From assembly GCA_963969345.1 (NCBI GenBank), contig OZ017768.1, positions 6,410,718 through 6,474,717 of the forward strand: DNA of 64,000 nt, given 5' to 3'. The DNA comes from Turbatrix aceti (taxonomy: Eukaryota; Nematoda; Chromadorea; Rhabditida; Panagrolaimidae). Within the stretch, counting starts at the first letter, position 1, and each line of letters starts with the position of its first letter. A program made the position numbers and the translations under genes. The notes beneath the pieces are model-generated. The model did not search any database, was not told the origin of the DNA, and saw only the letters and a list, made by a program, of their open reading frames with translations. Shown here piece after piece: positions 37,139 to 48,217 of this stretch.

Positions 37139-38880
37139 ATGGCGCCGTCGTTGTACAAGCGGAACATGCGTGCCATGACCTGTCCTCCTCGGGATGATCC
37201 GCTTCCACCCCGTTCGGCAAAAAAGACATATCCCCGCCGAGTTGTGAATTCGCCCCCGAAGGCAAAAAAGCCATGTCTCCGTCGAGATGTGGTCCCGTCT
37301 GTTCTCCCGGAAGATGTCGTCCTGCCCGTTCCGGCAAAGGTCGCTTGCACCGAAGAAGAAAAGCAGCAAGCCACCGTGCTCGTCAACCAGGCTCATTACC
37401 TGCTTGAGCAACTCAAGTGCTATCTGGAAAAGCAGTCGCATTGTGATCAAACGACATCGGCCTGGGATACGACCGTGACGGGAGGGTCCGTGAATGCCAA
37501 CGCCATCGAAGCACCCGTCGACAATGGAAACGACGTCGTCGAAATCATCCAGGACAATCTCGTATACAATGCCTACCTAAAACCTGCCCTGCTCAATATC
37601 CACACACTGGAAGCCAAATTTCAGCCGATCCTCCGCGATCCAATCTCGAGATCGGAGATGCGCGTGTACATTTGTGCTCTGCAAAGACAAATTTCGAATC
37701 TCACTGTCCCGCCGGATATTGTGACTGTTGACAAAATGGTCGATGCCAACATTGTTGTCTATAAGCTGGCCGGCAACGAGCAGCAGCTACATAACATCAA
37801 GAGCCACGTCAAGGCTGCCGCTATCGCTGGCAAATACGTTTTTCCATACGAATTCTTTTGCAAGCACGCAATTTTCTTTGACGTAGGCTGATTTTTACGC
37901 CGAATTCCGGAGAAGAAATTTTTTGTTTTATTTTTTCAGGCGACAAATATCGAAGCATTTGCCCTGGAAAAGCTGCATCCGGCTGCGTTTCAGTACACCT
38001 TTGTTCGGGTATCGCAAGCTGCGCGAAATCGAATGGTTAGTTTTCAAATTCTAAATTTATTGTTTATGTTACAAAATTTTTATAAATTTTAATTCACATT
38101 TTTTTTATAAATTTTAATGTATAAAAAAATTTTTAAATACATACATTATTTATGTTTGTTCGTAGACGTTTGAAAAATTTTCGAACAGGTAAAACAAACA
38201 AAATAGGCCACCGAATTTGGGTATTTTTAAAGAAAGGATGTCAAAAACGCTGGTTTTTGATGTAAAACGACAAAAAAGTCGCTCGGCTTTAAAAAAAGTG
38301 CAGAAAGACTTACAAAAAGCAGAATACACATTTCTGCCTGAATAAACGAAATTTGGCCCAAATTGTTGGCCTAAAAAGTGATAAAAAGTGAAGGTTTCTT
38401 CGCAAACGCGGACAAAGTTGTTCATTTTTGTTAGTCTCTGTGAACAAAATTTCCGAAACCTTTATGTTCGCCCATGAACAAAAAACCAAGTTTTTACCCT
38501 CATTTTTTTCAGAAGTACCGTACGTCGCCTTTCGCCGGCGAGCACTTTGCCTTGATCGACATGCCACACAGCTGCGAGCCCACGCGCCTCCTCCTCCAGA
38601 TGCTCGGAGCCAAAGTTGTTTGCTTGTAAGATTTAAATTTATTTAAAATTCGTGCCAATCAACGAAAAAAAAAGAGATTTTCAGCCAGAACTTGGAATGC
38701 GTGTTTGTCGCGAATACTTATACGACGGCGGTAGTCTTCAACTCCCAAGAACGCTATAAAGGCATCGTGGAGAGGATCGTCAAATGCAAGCTGCAGACCC
38801 GGGACTGGTTTTGCGCGCTGCTTAACGACATGTTCTCTCGATACGAGGCCGAAACGAAGGTGATCAAGACGTCCGACTAA
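37139..38880 (+). CDS. Uncharacterised protein, possible C-terminal BRCT pair
   Basis: Model join(37139..37882, 37940..38035, 38513..38625, 38685..38880), 382 residues. The ATG lies seven bases after a TTTTGTTTTCAG acceptor, 154 bases beyond the ALKBH4 stop, suggesting operon expression. The N-terminal about 65 residues are basic and proline-rich, then an acidic helical stretch follows. The last about 85 residues resemble a BRCT fold: SPFAGEHFALID, LLLQMLGAKVV, CVFVANTYTTAVVF, and a tryptophan in QTRDWFCALL. An earlier block (NIVVYKL, KAAAIAGKYVFPYEF) could be the end of a first BRCT. BRCT pairs bind phosphoproteins in DNA repair. This assignment is by eye only and the protein has no name I can support. 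Confidence 0.6.
38150..38487. mobile_element. Divergent MITE-like sequence in an intron
   Basis: Intron 2 of the possible BRCT gene has ATGTTTGTTCGTAGACG at the left and TATGTTCGCCCATGAACAAAAAACC at the right, with an interior similar in composition to the MITE family. Similarity is weaker than in the other copies. Confidence 0.35.
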
Positions 38881-39129
38881 GCTCTAATGACTTTTTTTTT
38901 GCACTTTTTGATTCACAATTCACCTGTTTTTAACTCTTTCGCGTCTTCTAACCTCAATCATCTTTCACTCCTTTTATTTTTATTTTTCATTTCGCAATTT
39001 TGCAGTGATCTCATCTTACATTGCCATTTTATTTATAAACGAAGTTATTCGTTGTCTTGGTGGTTTGGAATTTGCTTGCTGGAAGCACTTGAACGGAGTA
39101 TCTACTCAAAAAAACCCGGCATGGACAGT

Positions 39130-39385
39130 TTGGAAAAAAAATTCGAATGAAATTTTTTTAATAAAAAAAATGAACAAAATTATAAAAAAATGGATGAAAT
39201 TTTTTAAATAAAAAAAAAAGAATCAAATTTTTTAAATAAAAAAATGAATGAAATTTTTTAAATTGAAAAAATGAATGAAATTTTTTTAATAAAAAAAATG
39301 AATGAAATTTTTTTAATAAAAAAAATGAATGAAATTTTCGAAATAAAAAATGAATGAAATTTTTGAAATTGAAGAAAATGAATTT
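39130..39385. repeat. AT-rich minisatellite
   Basis: Roughly nine imperfect tandem units of about 28 bases, of the form AATGAATGAAATTTTTT plus an A-rich run. It lies in the 770-base spacer between the possible BRCT gene and POP1. The rest of that spacer (38881-39129, 39386-39649) shows no gene. Confidence 0.8.
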
Positions 39386-39649
39386 TGCAAAAAAAGCGGA
39401 CCTATTTTTTTGTTTTTTTGGGTTGTTTTTGAAATTTTACCAATTTTTTAACAAATTTAGAAATACAATTTAAAAATGCGAATAAACTTTTCATTTTTTC
39501 AAAAAAAAATTATAAAATTGGATCATACAGAAAATCATACAATTTTTTTTCGGCGTTTTTGGCCGGCTTAAATATCTCGGGCGGATTTTTATGCCGTTGT
39601 CGAGATCAAAAAAAAATTTGGAAGGGTTTTCAGCTTTGAACCAAGCAAA

Positions 39650-42600
39650 ATGTCAACAGACCGGAAACCACAGCCTCTGGCTCCGCAGTCCATGGATCTC
39701 AACGTGAGGGCTGTCGACGTGAACGCTCTCGTGAAGGAGCACGAAGACACCATCAAGCAGCTTTTCCTGGTATGTCCTGCCTTTATTCCTTCTTTTCCAC
39801 GCTCAAAATCCTTTCATACGCTTTTTGCAGGCCGTGCACAACTTTCGTCGAACGCGTACGGCGATGCAGCGCCTACCACGGCACATGCGGCGTCGCGCAA
39901 TGAGCCACAACGTGAAACGGATGCCGCGCAACTGGCGTTCTTTTGCTTCTTCAGCAACCGCGCAGACCAAGCACCTCCCAAAACCGCCTTCGAGGTACTG
40001 GCGTCGACGACGGCACTTTACATGGTCGCCCCGCGTCCTCAGAACCCACGTCTGGCACGCTAAGAGGTATTCCATGTGCCGGCCGTACGGTGGCATGCCG
40101 GTGCCCGACCGCTGTTACCAGAAAGTGCAGCGGAGCTCTCTGAGGCACGCTGCCGAGGGCGCATGCGTCGTAGATCACTCGTACTGGAAGCGGGTTTTCG
40201 TCGACGATACTCCGGAAGTCAGGGCTGCTCTGGCGCAGTTGACAGCCGGGCAGAGGATTTTGCTGGGTGGTGGACGGCTTGCTGGGGTCGTTCTGAGAAG
40301 CACTGGAGCAAATGCGGCCCCGTTCGACTGCATCGGGCCAGCGCTGATTCGGCAGATTGAAAAAAAGTGAGTTGAACTTGTTCGCGTACTTTTTATTTTT
40401 TATGTGACATTTTCAGCGGAAAAAACGCACTCGAAATCGCTCTTCACCCGGTATCCTTGCCTTTCCTGCTCCCGGCCTGGCCCAAGGGGCTGCCTGCTCT
40501 GGTCGAGGCCCCGGAATGCGGGAGGACAACGCTCTACGGCCCCCAGGCTCTCTCTAGAGTGATTACGGCGCTCAGCATTGGTTTGTCGTCTGCCGAGAAT
40601 GACCACCCTTTCGACGACGTTCTTCGAGGTGCCGTTCTCATGTCTGGCGCTGAGTTTCATGGTATTAAGGCCCGCGTCAAAGGTAAGTTCATTCATGATG
40701 CTACCAAGTAGTGAATGCCAGATATCACGTTTAGCGAGATATCACGGTGTCACAATTTATGTCAAAATTACTTGTTTTTCTTAGACTCGAAACTAAACCA
40801 AATTTGTTGATATCAACTCAGATTTCGTGTACATTAGAAATGCGGTCCGTGTTAAACTTGATCGGGGGTTTGTTGAAAACCTTGATACTCACACAGTCTG
40901 TGCAACACCATCTTTTGCAGCTTTTTCTAAGTAAGTGAATAAACCTTAAAAAAATTGAAAATGTTGCGGTTTTAACCAGCCAATAGATATCTTTTTTCCA
41001 GAAAAAAGTTGTTTAGGGTTAATTATTGTCATTATCATGATATCAGGTAGTATCATGATATCACGATATCAGGTTGTATCATGATATCAGGTTATATCAT
41101 GATATCAGGTAGTATCATGATATCATGATATCAGGTTGTATCGTGATATCATGATATCAGGTAGTATCATGATATCATGATATCAGGTTGTACCGTGATA
41201 TCAGATATTAAGGTTGTATCGTGATATCATGATATAACAGTCTTCATTCTTGCACGCCTAGCGGACGGTCGGATTTATTCCGCCTCGCGACAGCAGCTTG
41301 CGCTCGCGATCGCATTCGGGAAGCAGCGCAAGTGTGAGAATTGAAAGCGCCGTTTGACACCCGGGCTGGCCACCCTGTCAAACGTAGGCTAAAAAAATGT
41401 CTAGATTCCGGCTCAGCGTCGCTACCATCAACGCACGCTCACTGCTGACGGATTTTGAAGAGGCCATTCGCAAAACGCTGACGCCGTCGTTCTTTTCTCC
41501 CACACTGGCGAAGAACTTCAGGAAATGCTGTCGGATATGGCCATCATCTGCAAGGACGTCGGACTGGAAGTCAACGTCAAGAAGACGCAGTGGATGGTAC
41601 AGAAATGGCGGGATCAGCGACCTATCTCCTCCGAACTTCTCCTCAAGGACATCGAGGACGATTTCGAGCTCTCCTCCACTTTACGCTGGGTCGATTCGCT
41701 CAACTCGGTGTTCAACAAGACGAAAACCAGACCACAGCAACGATGGGAAGAAGAAATCGCGCCCAAAACGAATCGAGACATTTACACCTACGTGGACATC
41801 ATTTGTGCCTCCTAACATCTGGTCTAATGATAACTAACCACTGAGTAATGGTGAAATAAATAAATAAAAATCATGATATAAAAATTGTATCATGATATCA
41901 CGATGATATCATATCATGATATCAAAAAAACGGTATCAGGCAATCACTAGTCCGGAAGATTTTAGGCCGCTCGGAAAAGCCGGAAAAAAATTTTTTTTTT
42001 CATATAAAAGTCTCATTTTCACATGTTTTTGTTCAAAATATATAAGAAAAAAATTTTTTAATGAATTCAAAAAAATATTTTAATATTTTAAAAAAATCCA
42101 ATAAAGTCGGCCGCCTGATTTTATGCTCGATTTTATGCCTTGGATATCACAGAATGTTCAAATCCAAAGATTACCATTCCAGACGGCCAAAACGAGGTCG
42201 ATTTCGAACTCGACCTGCTGTATCGCTCTTCTACACCCCAAATCATGGACGTCATCTGCCCGCCAAGGGTTCAGAAGGCCGTCTGGCTGGCGCTCGTCCA
42301 CAATAGATGCCAACCACTAGGATTACGCGATGAATGCAACGTCAGGGCCAAGTTTGGACTCTTGAATTTCCCCCAGGACAGCGCGGATTTTGTTGACGTC
42401 GAGTTTGGCTTCGCGGAGTCCAAAGAGCTTCAGGTGAGCGATTTTTGACCATTTGTTTTTTTTCTTCTGACTAGGAACTCAATTCCAGGAAAAGCACAAC
42501 CGTCGGCCGACAAACAGACGCGTCAAATATTCAGAACTTGCGTCTGACAGCCCATTTTACTTCGAATGGGAGAAAATCCTCGCAAACGACGACGACGACG

Positions 42601-43103
42601 ACGACGCTCTAATCGCCGTCCAACTCGTCCCAGAGTCCAAAGGCGTCCCCAAGCGTTTTGGTTTTGTCTATTCCGAGGTCGAACCGGCATCTGTCAACGC
42701 TGTGGATACAGAAGAGGCAGAGAAAAGCGAAAATCCTCCTCCGACAGGTATTTTCACAAAAATCGTTCCGCTGAGGCGAATTTTTGAAACGGAGCCTCCG
42801 AAGAAGTTGAAACGTGGCATGAAGCGACGAGCGAAGAAGAAGGCTGCAGCTGCGGCCATGGACGTCGATCCGCCCTCCTCGGTGGAATTCAAGATCCCTC
42901 AAGGCACCGTAATCGGGAGAATCGTCCGTGGAATTCAATGGACGGCTGTTGGGGGTCAAAATGCGGGTTACGCCTTTGCGAGTGCCAAGGCGCTAAAGCC
43001 GATCCTCGCTGCGCCCCGCCCGGTGGTCTACTTCAGGAATCCGGCCTCGAAGGTCTACAGAAAAGCCAGAATCTCACTTTTGGACACAAGTCGACTTTAC
43101 TGA
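39650..43103 (+). CDS. POP1: POP1-like subunit of RNase P and RNase MRP
   Basis: Model join(39650..39769, 39831..40366, 40417..40682, 42153..42433, 42489..43103), 605 residues. The ATG follows a GGGTTTTCAG acceptor by 16 bases. RRMSHNVKRMPR-type basic sequence and THVWHAKRYSM correspond to the POP1 domain (HIWHAKRF-M in human). IMDVICPPRVQKAVWLALVH fits the POPLD domain. The C-terminal block (GRIVRGIQWTAVGG, RPVVYFRNPAS, KVYRKARISLL) matches the end of human POP1. All junctions keep phase across a 1.5-kb third intron that holds a LINE remnant. It is shorter than human POP1 (1024 residues). POP1 is the large scaffold protein of the RNA enzymes that mature tRNA and rRNA precursors in the nucleus. 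Confidence 0.9.
41035..41235. repeat. ATGATATCA palindromic tandem array
   Basis: About ten copies of units such as TATCATGATATCAGGTAG or TATCATGATATCAGGTTG. The core ATGATATCAT is self-complementary. It lies in POP1 intron 3, left of the LINE remnant; a related short array lies to the right at 41868-41935. Confidence 0.85.
41397..41815 (+). pseudogene. Internally deleted non-LTR retrotransposon (RTE/CR1-like)
   Basis: The left piece reads RLSVATINARSLLTDFEEA, the start of a LINE endonuclease domain. After about 40 codons it changes frame into MLSDMAIICKDVGLEVNVKKTQWM, the reverse-transcriptase stretch after the catalytic box. RPQQRWEEEI near the end is typical of LINE C-termini. The catalytic FADD region and most of both domains are missing, so the copy is dead. 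A TAAATAAATAAA tail follows near 41855. Confidence 0.8.
41868..41935. repeat. Short ATGATATCA array at the LINE 3' side
   Basis: Several overlapping ATCATGATAT/ATGATATCA units directly after the LINE A-rich tail, similar to the larger array on the left. Confidence 0.7.
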
Positions 43104-43229
43104 ACTTTTTTGGTCGGTTTTTGACCGTTTTTGTTGATTTTGAGGTAGTTTTACAATTTTTGACAAACTAAGAAGCTGATTTTGGGTGTGAGTGGAACAC
43201 ATGGCAGCCAGGTGAGGTGAGGGGTACCC

Positions 43230-43819
43230 TCACTCCATGGGAGGAATCGGGAGCCGGGATTGGGTCTTGAAAGAGAGGAACGTGTTCCACATGAGCGCCG
43301 CGAACTGGATAAAAATGACCCGAAAGTGAAGAGGTACAACGTAAAAGTTGAACGTCTGAAACCATCAAATTTTGACCATTCCGTCGTCAAACGAATCTCC
43401 CAAACCTGAACCAACGGCCAAAATTTGAAAGCCGCGGTAATAATATCGACGTAGTCCATCCTGAGCTTATCCCACGACTCTGCAAAGCTGAAGCCTTCGA
43501 GGAGACGCAGGTTGTAGATTATCGTTGCGTTAAAAGCCGGCGCAAACGCGATCTGGTCGATGATGACCCGCTTGAGCGGAAGCAGACGGGCTGGACCGCC
43601 CGACACGCGTTCGAGGACCCCGAACCAGCGGCAGAGAATAGGCGAGATCCATCCAAAAGCCAGGATAAAAAAGCGTCCAGTCCGCTGAAAATCGTATTCA
43701 GCGATCGGACGCTTCTCGACAGCCAGCTGACAGGTAGCGTCGCCGGCGGCTGCGATCGTGCCCGCTGCCACCATCTGACTCAGGATCGGGTGTCGTCTTA
43801 TCGCAGCACGCAGCGCCAT
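43230..43819 (-). CDS. MPV17/PXMP2 family membrane protein (copy 1)
   Basis: Model complement(join(43230..43355, 43406..43819)), 179 residues. The family pattern is clear: AAIRRHPILSQMVAAG at the start, GDATCQLAVEKRP, RWFGVLERV, a DQIAFAPAF block, then FWPLVQTFNFYVVPLHFRV and a final WNTFLSFK. Four membrane helices are expected. Members sit in mitochondrial or peroxisomal membranes and form pores or affect small-molecule transport. The AIRRHPILSQM start fits either MPV17L2 or PXMP2, so I leave the symbol empty. It converges with POP1 (126 bases apart) and is 534 bases downstream of a second family member. Confidence 0.9.
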
Positions 43820-44353
43820 GCCGCCGTAGTGGGGTCTGGGTCTGGGAACAAGTTTTCGGTCAGTTACGGTAACTTGAACTTTTTTTTCACGATTTTAGGG
43901 GAAATTAATAATTCATACGCGAAATAATACTTATTTACCAACATTTTTTAAATTAATGCAAAAATTGGAATCCAAACCGAAATTTTAGGATAGTCAACTT
44001 TGATGCATCTTTTTGTTATGCATTTTGTCATCACGCAGCGCAATCAATCCAATCACCCAGCAGACACGTGATACCAAAGAACAATCAATGGATTGTCCGA
44101 CCGACCACCTTTGAAGTGCGACACGCGTTTCTGCTCACATGCGTCTCAAAAGTACACTATCCGAAAAACACCAATTTTGAGCAGAAGAAGCGAAGCGTCT
44201 TCGATAACCCCGAATTTATAATTTACAAAAATAACATATAACAAAACGCTTGGAAGGTCCGGAAATAACAAAAACCAAAAAAAACGCGTATTGGTAAACA
44301 GAAAAAGCTCCTATAGCACAAAAAAGTACAAAAAAACAACGGGTAACACGTAA
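43820..44353. other. Spacer between the two MPV17-family genes
   Basis: 534 bases, AT-rich, no additional gene. It includes the 5' region of copy 1 and the 3' UTR of copy 2. Confidence 0.5.
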
Positions 44354-45138
44354 TCAGAGAGCATGTACAGCTTCTCGTTGCATGTGGCTGAGATACACAT
44401 TCCAGATGGCGCCGATCGACTGCACGAAGACAACCCGGTACCGGAGGGGAATGAACGTGAAATTGAGAAGCTGGACGAGGGGCCAGATCTTCCAATTCAT
44501 GACCATGACATTGGGAAGCACGAGTGCTGTCTTGGAGACAGCTACCGGCACAGAGCGAGTCTCAAGGGTCGAAAGACAGACGAGAAGCCACGAAGTCATG
44601 ACTGGAGCCGCAAAAATTTGGTCGACGGCAGTGCGCTTAATCACACTTTGCCAAGTGTTTCCTCGCTTCGCAAACACTCGATCGACGATGCGGAACCATT
44701 GGTAGGATACAGGAGCCTGGAATTGGAGTGTTTTTCATAAAAACTATGAAAAATAAATATTTTAGGCTAAAAAAAAGAAAAAAAGCCGTCAAAAACATGT
44801 TTTTTTTGGGTAAACGGATAACGTTCATGCACAGAAAAAAAACCGTATCCCTTCGATAAACGGTGTTTACGTCAAATCCCTTCTATTTTTTTAATTTGTA
44901 CAAAAAAGTTGATTCAACTCACCACAAAGAAGCAAATGACGGATCCAAAACGAGCAGTTCGCTTCCAATCAATGTTGGGCTCTCGTTCGATGACTTTTTG
45001 GCAGAACAAGTCACTGCCGCCGGCTATGACTCCTAAAATACAATTTACGCGTAAACATATCGAACGTAAAAAAAACATACCGGAAGCGATGACCTGGGCA
45101 AAGTAGTTGAGTTTGATGCCGATTCGCGGAAGAGACAT
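44354..45138 (-). CDS. MPV17: MPV17-like membrane protein (copy 2)
   Basis: Model complement(join(44354..44716, 44923..45032, 45081..45138)), 176 residues, the same length as human MPV17. Exon 2 reads VIAGGSDLFCQKVIEREPN; exon 3 starts APVSYQWFRIVDRVF. KRTAVDQIFAAPV, MNWKIWPLVQLLNFTFIPL and WNVYLSHMQ are the family blocks (human: DQGGFAP, LWPAVQLANFYLVPLHYR, WNSYLSWK). A 48-bp intron splits the first helix. The probable location is the inner mitochondrial membrane. It is on the same strand as copy 1, but sequence divergence is large, so the pair is not a recent duplication. Confidence 0.9.
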
Positions 45139-47560
45139 GCAGACGGTGGTTGCGGTTGGTTACGAGCAACAAGCGCGTAAAACGCGGAGTAAAGCTTTCG
45201 AAGAGATGAATATTCTGGGTTTAGGAATAGAAGATCGTCGACTACTGGGCAAACTAAAAATAATACTGGACACAACAAAAACAACTTTGAAAAACAAAAA
45301 CGACTCGAAAAATCCTGCATCGCTGCAGGCGTGTCTTTTAGGCCCTGCGAGGCTTTTCTAGAAAATTCTCTCGAACTACAGTAGGACGATATCCATCCAT
45401 GCAAGACTATAAAAAATATTTATTTGAAAGGCTATTTTTTGTAGGATCAAAAAAAAAGCGACCGTCCGCCGGCCTAAATGAATGCATGTGAACTTGGAGG
45501 TTGTTTTTCGTCTGAATCTGCAGATTGTGGACCGTCCACGTGCAGTATGTGTGCACCCAGCTCGGACGTCCTGAAAGAACGGTGTTGTTGTTTACCACTC
45601 TGTTCTGTTCTTCGTTTTTGAGAGAGCTTTTGTTGTTCTAACTGCCTTTTTGGTTTCCAGAACTCTCTACTTTCTTTGTTTTTCGATGTTTTACTGGCCA
45701 GTGATCGAATATCGTCCCCGAAAGTTGTGTACGACTTGTCTTGCAAATCCAGGCAACCATGTGCCACAACCCGCAACACCTGTGCGTGTCTCATCCGGAT
45801 TTCACTGTTCCTGGTCCTCCGACGAAAAATCCCCGGAAACTAGGTATTTCCTATTGGAGCCCTAATATTTTTACTTCATTTTATTTCAATTTCCCTTGCT
45901 ATCGATGTACCACTCCGCTGTCACATTCGCCTTCCTTCCTTTTTTCCCCTCGTCCGTGTTGTCCTCTGGTTTGTGTAAGAGGGGGGGGGGAGAAAGAAGG
46001 CAAGAAAGGCCTCGCTCGGTCTCCTCTCACTTGTCTGGCATCCCTCCTCGTTTCCCCGCGCTGGCGCTCTTCTCTCCTCAGCATCGTAGCGCTCAGCGCT
46101 GAAATCAATAATTCTCTCCTGAATATTTCTCTTTCTGGTGCGTACATGCGTGTATCCATCCTAAATCGTTGGTTCAAATTATACCACATGCAATGTGCGT
46201 CGACTCCGTCGTCTAGCGATCGAGCGTGAACGCACATTTTCGTCTCTCAAACAGAATTTTGCGCTCCGACGGACAAACGCACATGCACGCAGCTTTTGCA
46301 TTTGTTTTGTGCCTCTTTATGGCGGTGAGCTTCCCGTAACACAAATTTGCCTTCCTGTTTTTTTTCTGTTTGTCTCGTGGAATTTGTTGGCTTTTCCCAG
46401 GAATCTGTCTAACCAACGACTTCTTTTTCAGACGTCGTCTTGGTGTGCGGATCAATCTTCACATTTTCTTCTGAATCATCCATCCAACAGGTGAGTTGTT
46501 TTGTCTTTTACCCATTTTTTGGGGGGTTAAATTTACCGAGACGTGGCGATTGCGATTCTGGTTGGGCCTCAGACATGGGACCTTTATTGTTGTGATTGTG
46601 AATACCGTAATTTCCTTTAACTACTGACTCACTGGATTCTCAATTGTCTACTCACATCAGAAAATTTCACTTGTTTCTTGCCTTTTGTTTTCACTGTTTG
46701 TTTCACAACGAAAATTTTAGGGCACCTTTTTTGAGTCAAAAGTGAGATTTATGGTTTGAAAATTTCCAGATGTCTGGTTATTTTTTTTGTCTGATGCGTG
46801 CCGTAACCACCACGTGTTAATTATTAATTAATTAATTTATCACTTATCAAGGGGGGAATTGGGTCGTTTGACTGCTGCCACCGTACTAAACACCGCTTTT
46901 ACAGTTTTTTTATGTTCAATAATTTTACGTCTTTTTTCACCTAACCGTTGATAATTTTGTCGTTTCTCATTTTTGTGTGCCGTTTTTGCACGCACTTCTC
47001 TGACTGACACCAATCCACACGTCATGTTACGTTACCATAGTCTTATTATTCCAATTTAGTAATCATTACAACAATTTATTCATTTTTTCTCTGAATTTTA
47101 ACATTGCCGAAATCGTTGGTTGCATCACAGTTCACACCGATTTTCATCATGTTGTTTTTTTTTGAAAAATTATTTTCAGCATGTATAGTGGTTCTCAAAA
47201 AATGATGGGTGTTGATCGATTTCTTATGGTCGATGGAGGAATGAATTCTGGATGGACAAGTGGTTGTCGTGGTCGTCGTCGATGACAATGACGATGATGG
47301 TTATGGATAATGACGTTTACGATGGTTAAATGTGGTGTTTACGTTGTGATCATTTCCTCGAGATGATATGGAGACGAGAAAACGCATGCACGCTTCTCTC
47401 GATCTTTCGCTCGTGTTTGATGGTGTTCTCTCTTCTTCTGCATTCTTCCTGGGACGTTGAATATGGATCTGGCCTGCGTTGGACTGATCTATCATGTGAA
47501 ATCCTCCCAACATCAACATGGATTTTAGAGCAAAGAAAAAAAGCATCGTAACCGACAACC
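45139..47560. other. Intergenic region upstream of the SR protein gene
   Basis: About 2.4 kb with pyrimidine-rich segments, a run of ten G at 45981-45990 and a short ATTA repeat near 46820. Open frames (for example 45741-46229) look like chance. Part may be an untranslated leader or intron of the SR gene. No gene was supported. Confidence 0.4.
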
Positions 47561-48217
47561 ATGCCTGAAGACCGATACCGTCGTCGCCGCAGCGCATCTC
47601 GCTCAGTTTCGCCCCGGGACCTCGATCGCGACAGTCGCTCGCCGACTCCCTGCAAACGACTCCACCTCGCTGACCTTGACCAGACCGTGACCAAATCCAT
47701 CGTCGAGGACACGTTCGGTAAGTATGGCAAACTCGCTGACGTCTGGGTGGCCACGTACCCTCCCTACTTTGGTTTTGTCGTCTTCGATCACGCCGAGGAC
47801 GCAGATCGCGCTCTGAAGGCCATGAAGCGTGGCTACCTGGGTGACTGCCCGATCCGGACGACCGTCGCGCTGCCGAGGGGCTCTCGTCGCAGCCCGAAGT
47901 ACCGCCGAGGCCCTCCGTCGTCTTCTTCGCGGTACGGCGGCTCGTCCCGGTACGTGGCGTCTTCGTCCAGCCGATCCCGTGTGGATTCCTACCGCTCGGA
48001 TCGTGATCGCTACGATCGTGGCGGTGATCGTCACGAACGCTACGACCGCGGAGGCCGGAGCCGCAGCCGCTCAGCATCTCCTCCCCGGCGTGCCGCCGGA
48101 GGCTACCGTCGCAGCCGAAGCCGTTCTCCCGAATACCCGTCCCGTTCGTCCCGGCATCGCGTGGAGGCTACCAGCCGACGCAACCGAAGCCCCGTCGCCG
48201 ACGACATCAGCGACTAA
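47561..48217 (+). CDS. SR-type RNA-binding splicing factor
   Basis: 218 residues in one exon. The N-terminus is short and arginine/serine-rich. One RRM (about residues 32-105) has LHLADLDQTVT as RNP2 and YFGFVVFD as RNP1, and the DVWVATYPPYFGFV pattern resembles SRSF3 and SRSF7 (VWVARNPPGFAFV). A long C-terminal RS region follows, with SRSRSASPP, SRSRSPEYPSRS and RYDRGGDRHERYDRGG stretches. It should bind pre-mRNA and recruit splicing factors in the nucleus, controlled by phosphorylation of the RS region. The absence of an intron in a gene of this class is a little unusual for this window. Confidence 0.85.
   Translation: MPEDRYRRRRSASRSVSPRDLDRDSRSPTPCKRLHLADLDQTVTKSIVEDTFGKYGKLADVWVATYPPYFGFVVFDHAEDADRALKAMKRGYLGDCPIRTTVALPRGSRRSPKYRRGPPSSSSRYGGSSRYVASSSSRSRVDSYRSDRDRYDRGGDRHERYDRGGRSRSRSASPPRRAAGGYRRSRSRSPEYPSRSSRHRVEATSRRNRSPVADDISD

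Noticed and set aside
46820..46842. ATTA/TTAA runs here and at 57030-57048 as possible regulatory sites
   Set aside because: Simple-sequence repeats without other supporting motifs.
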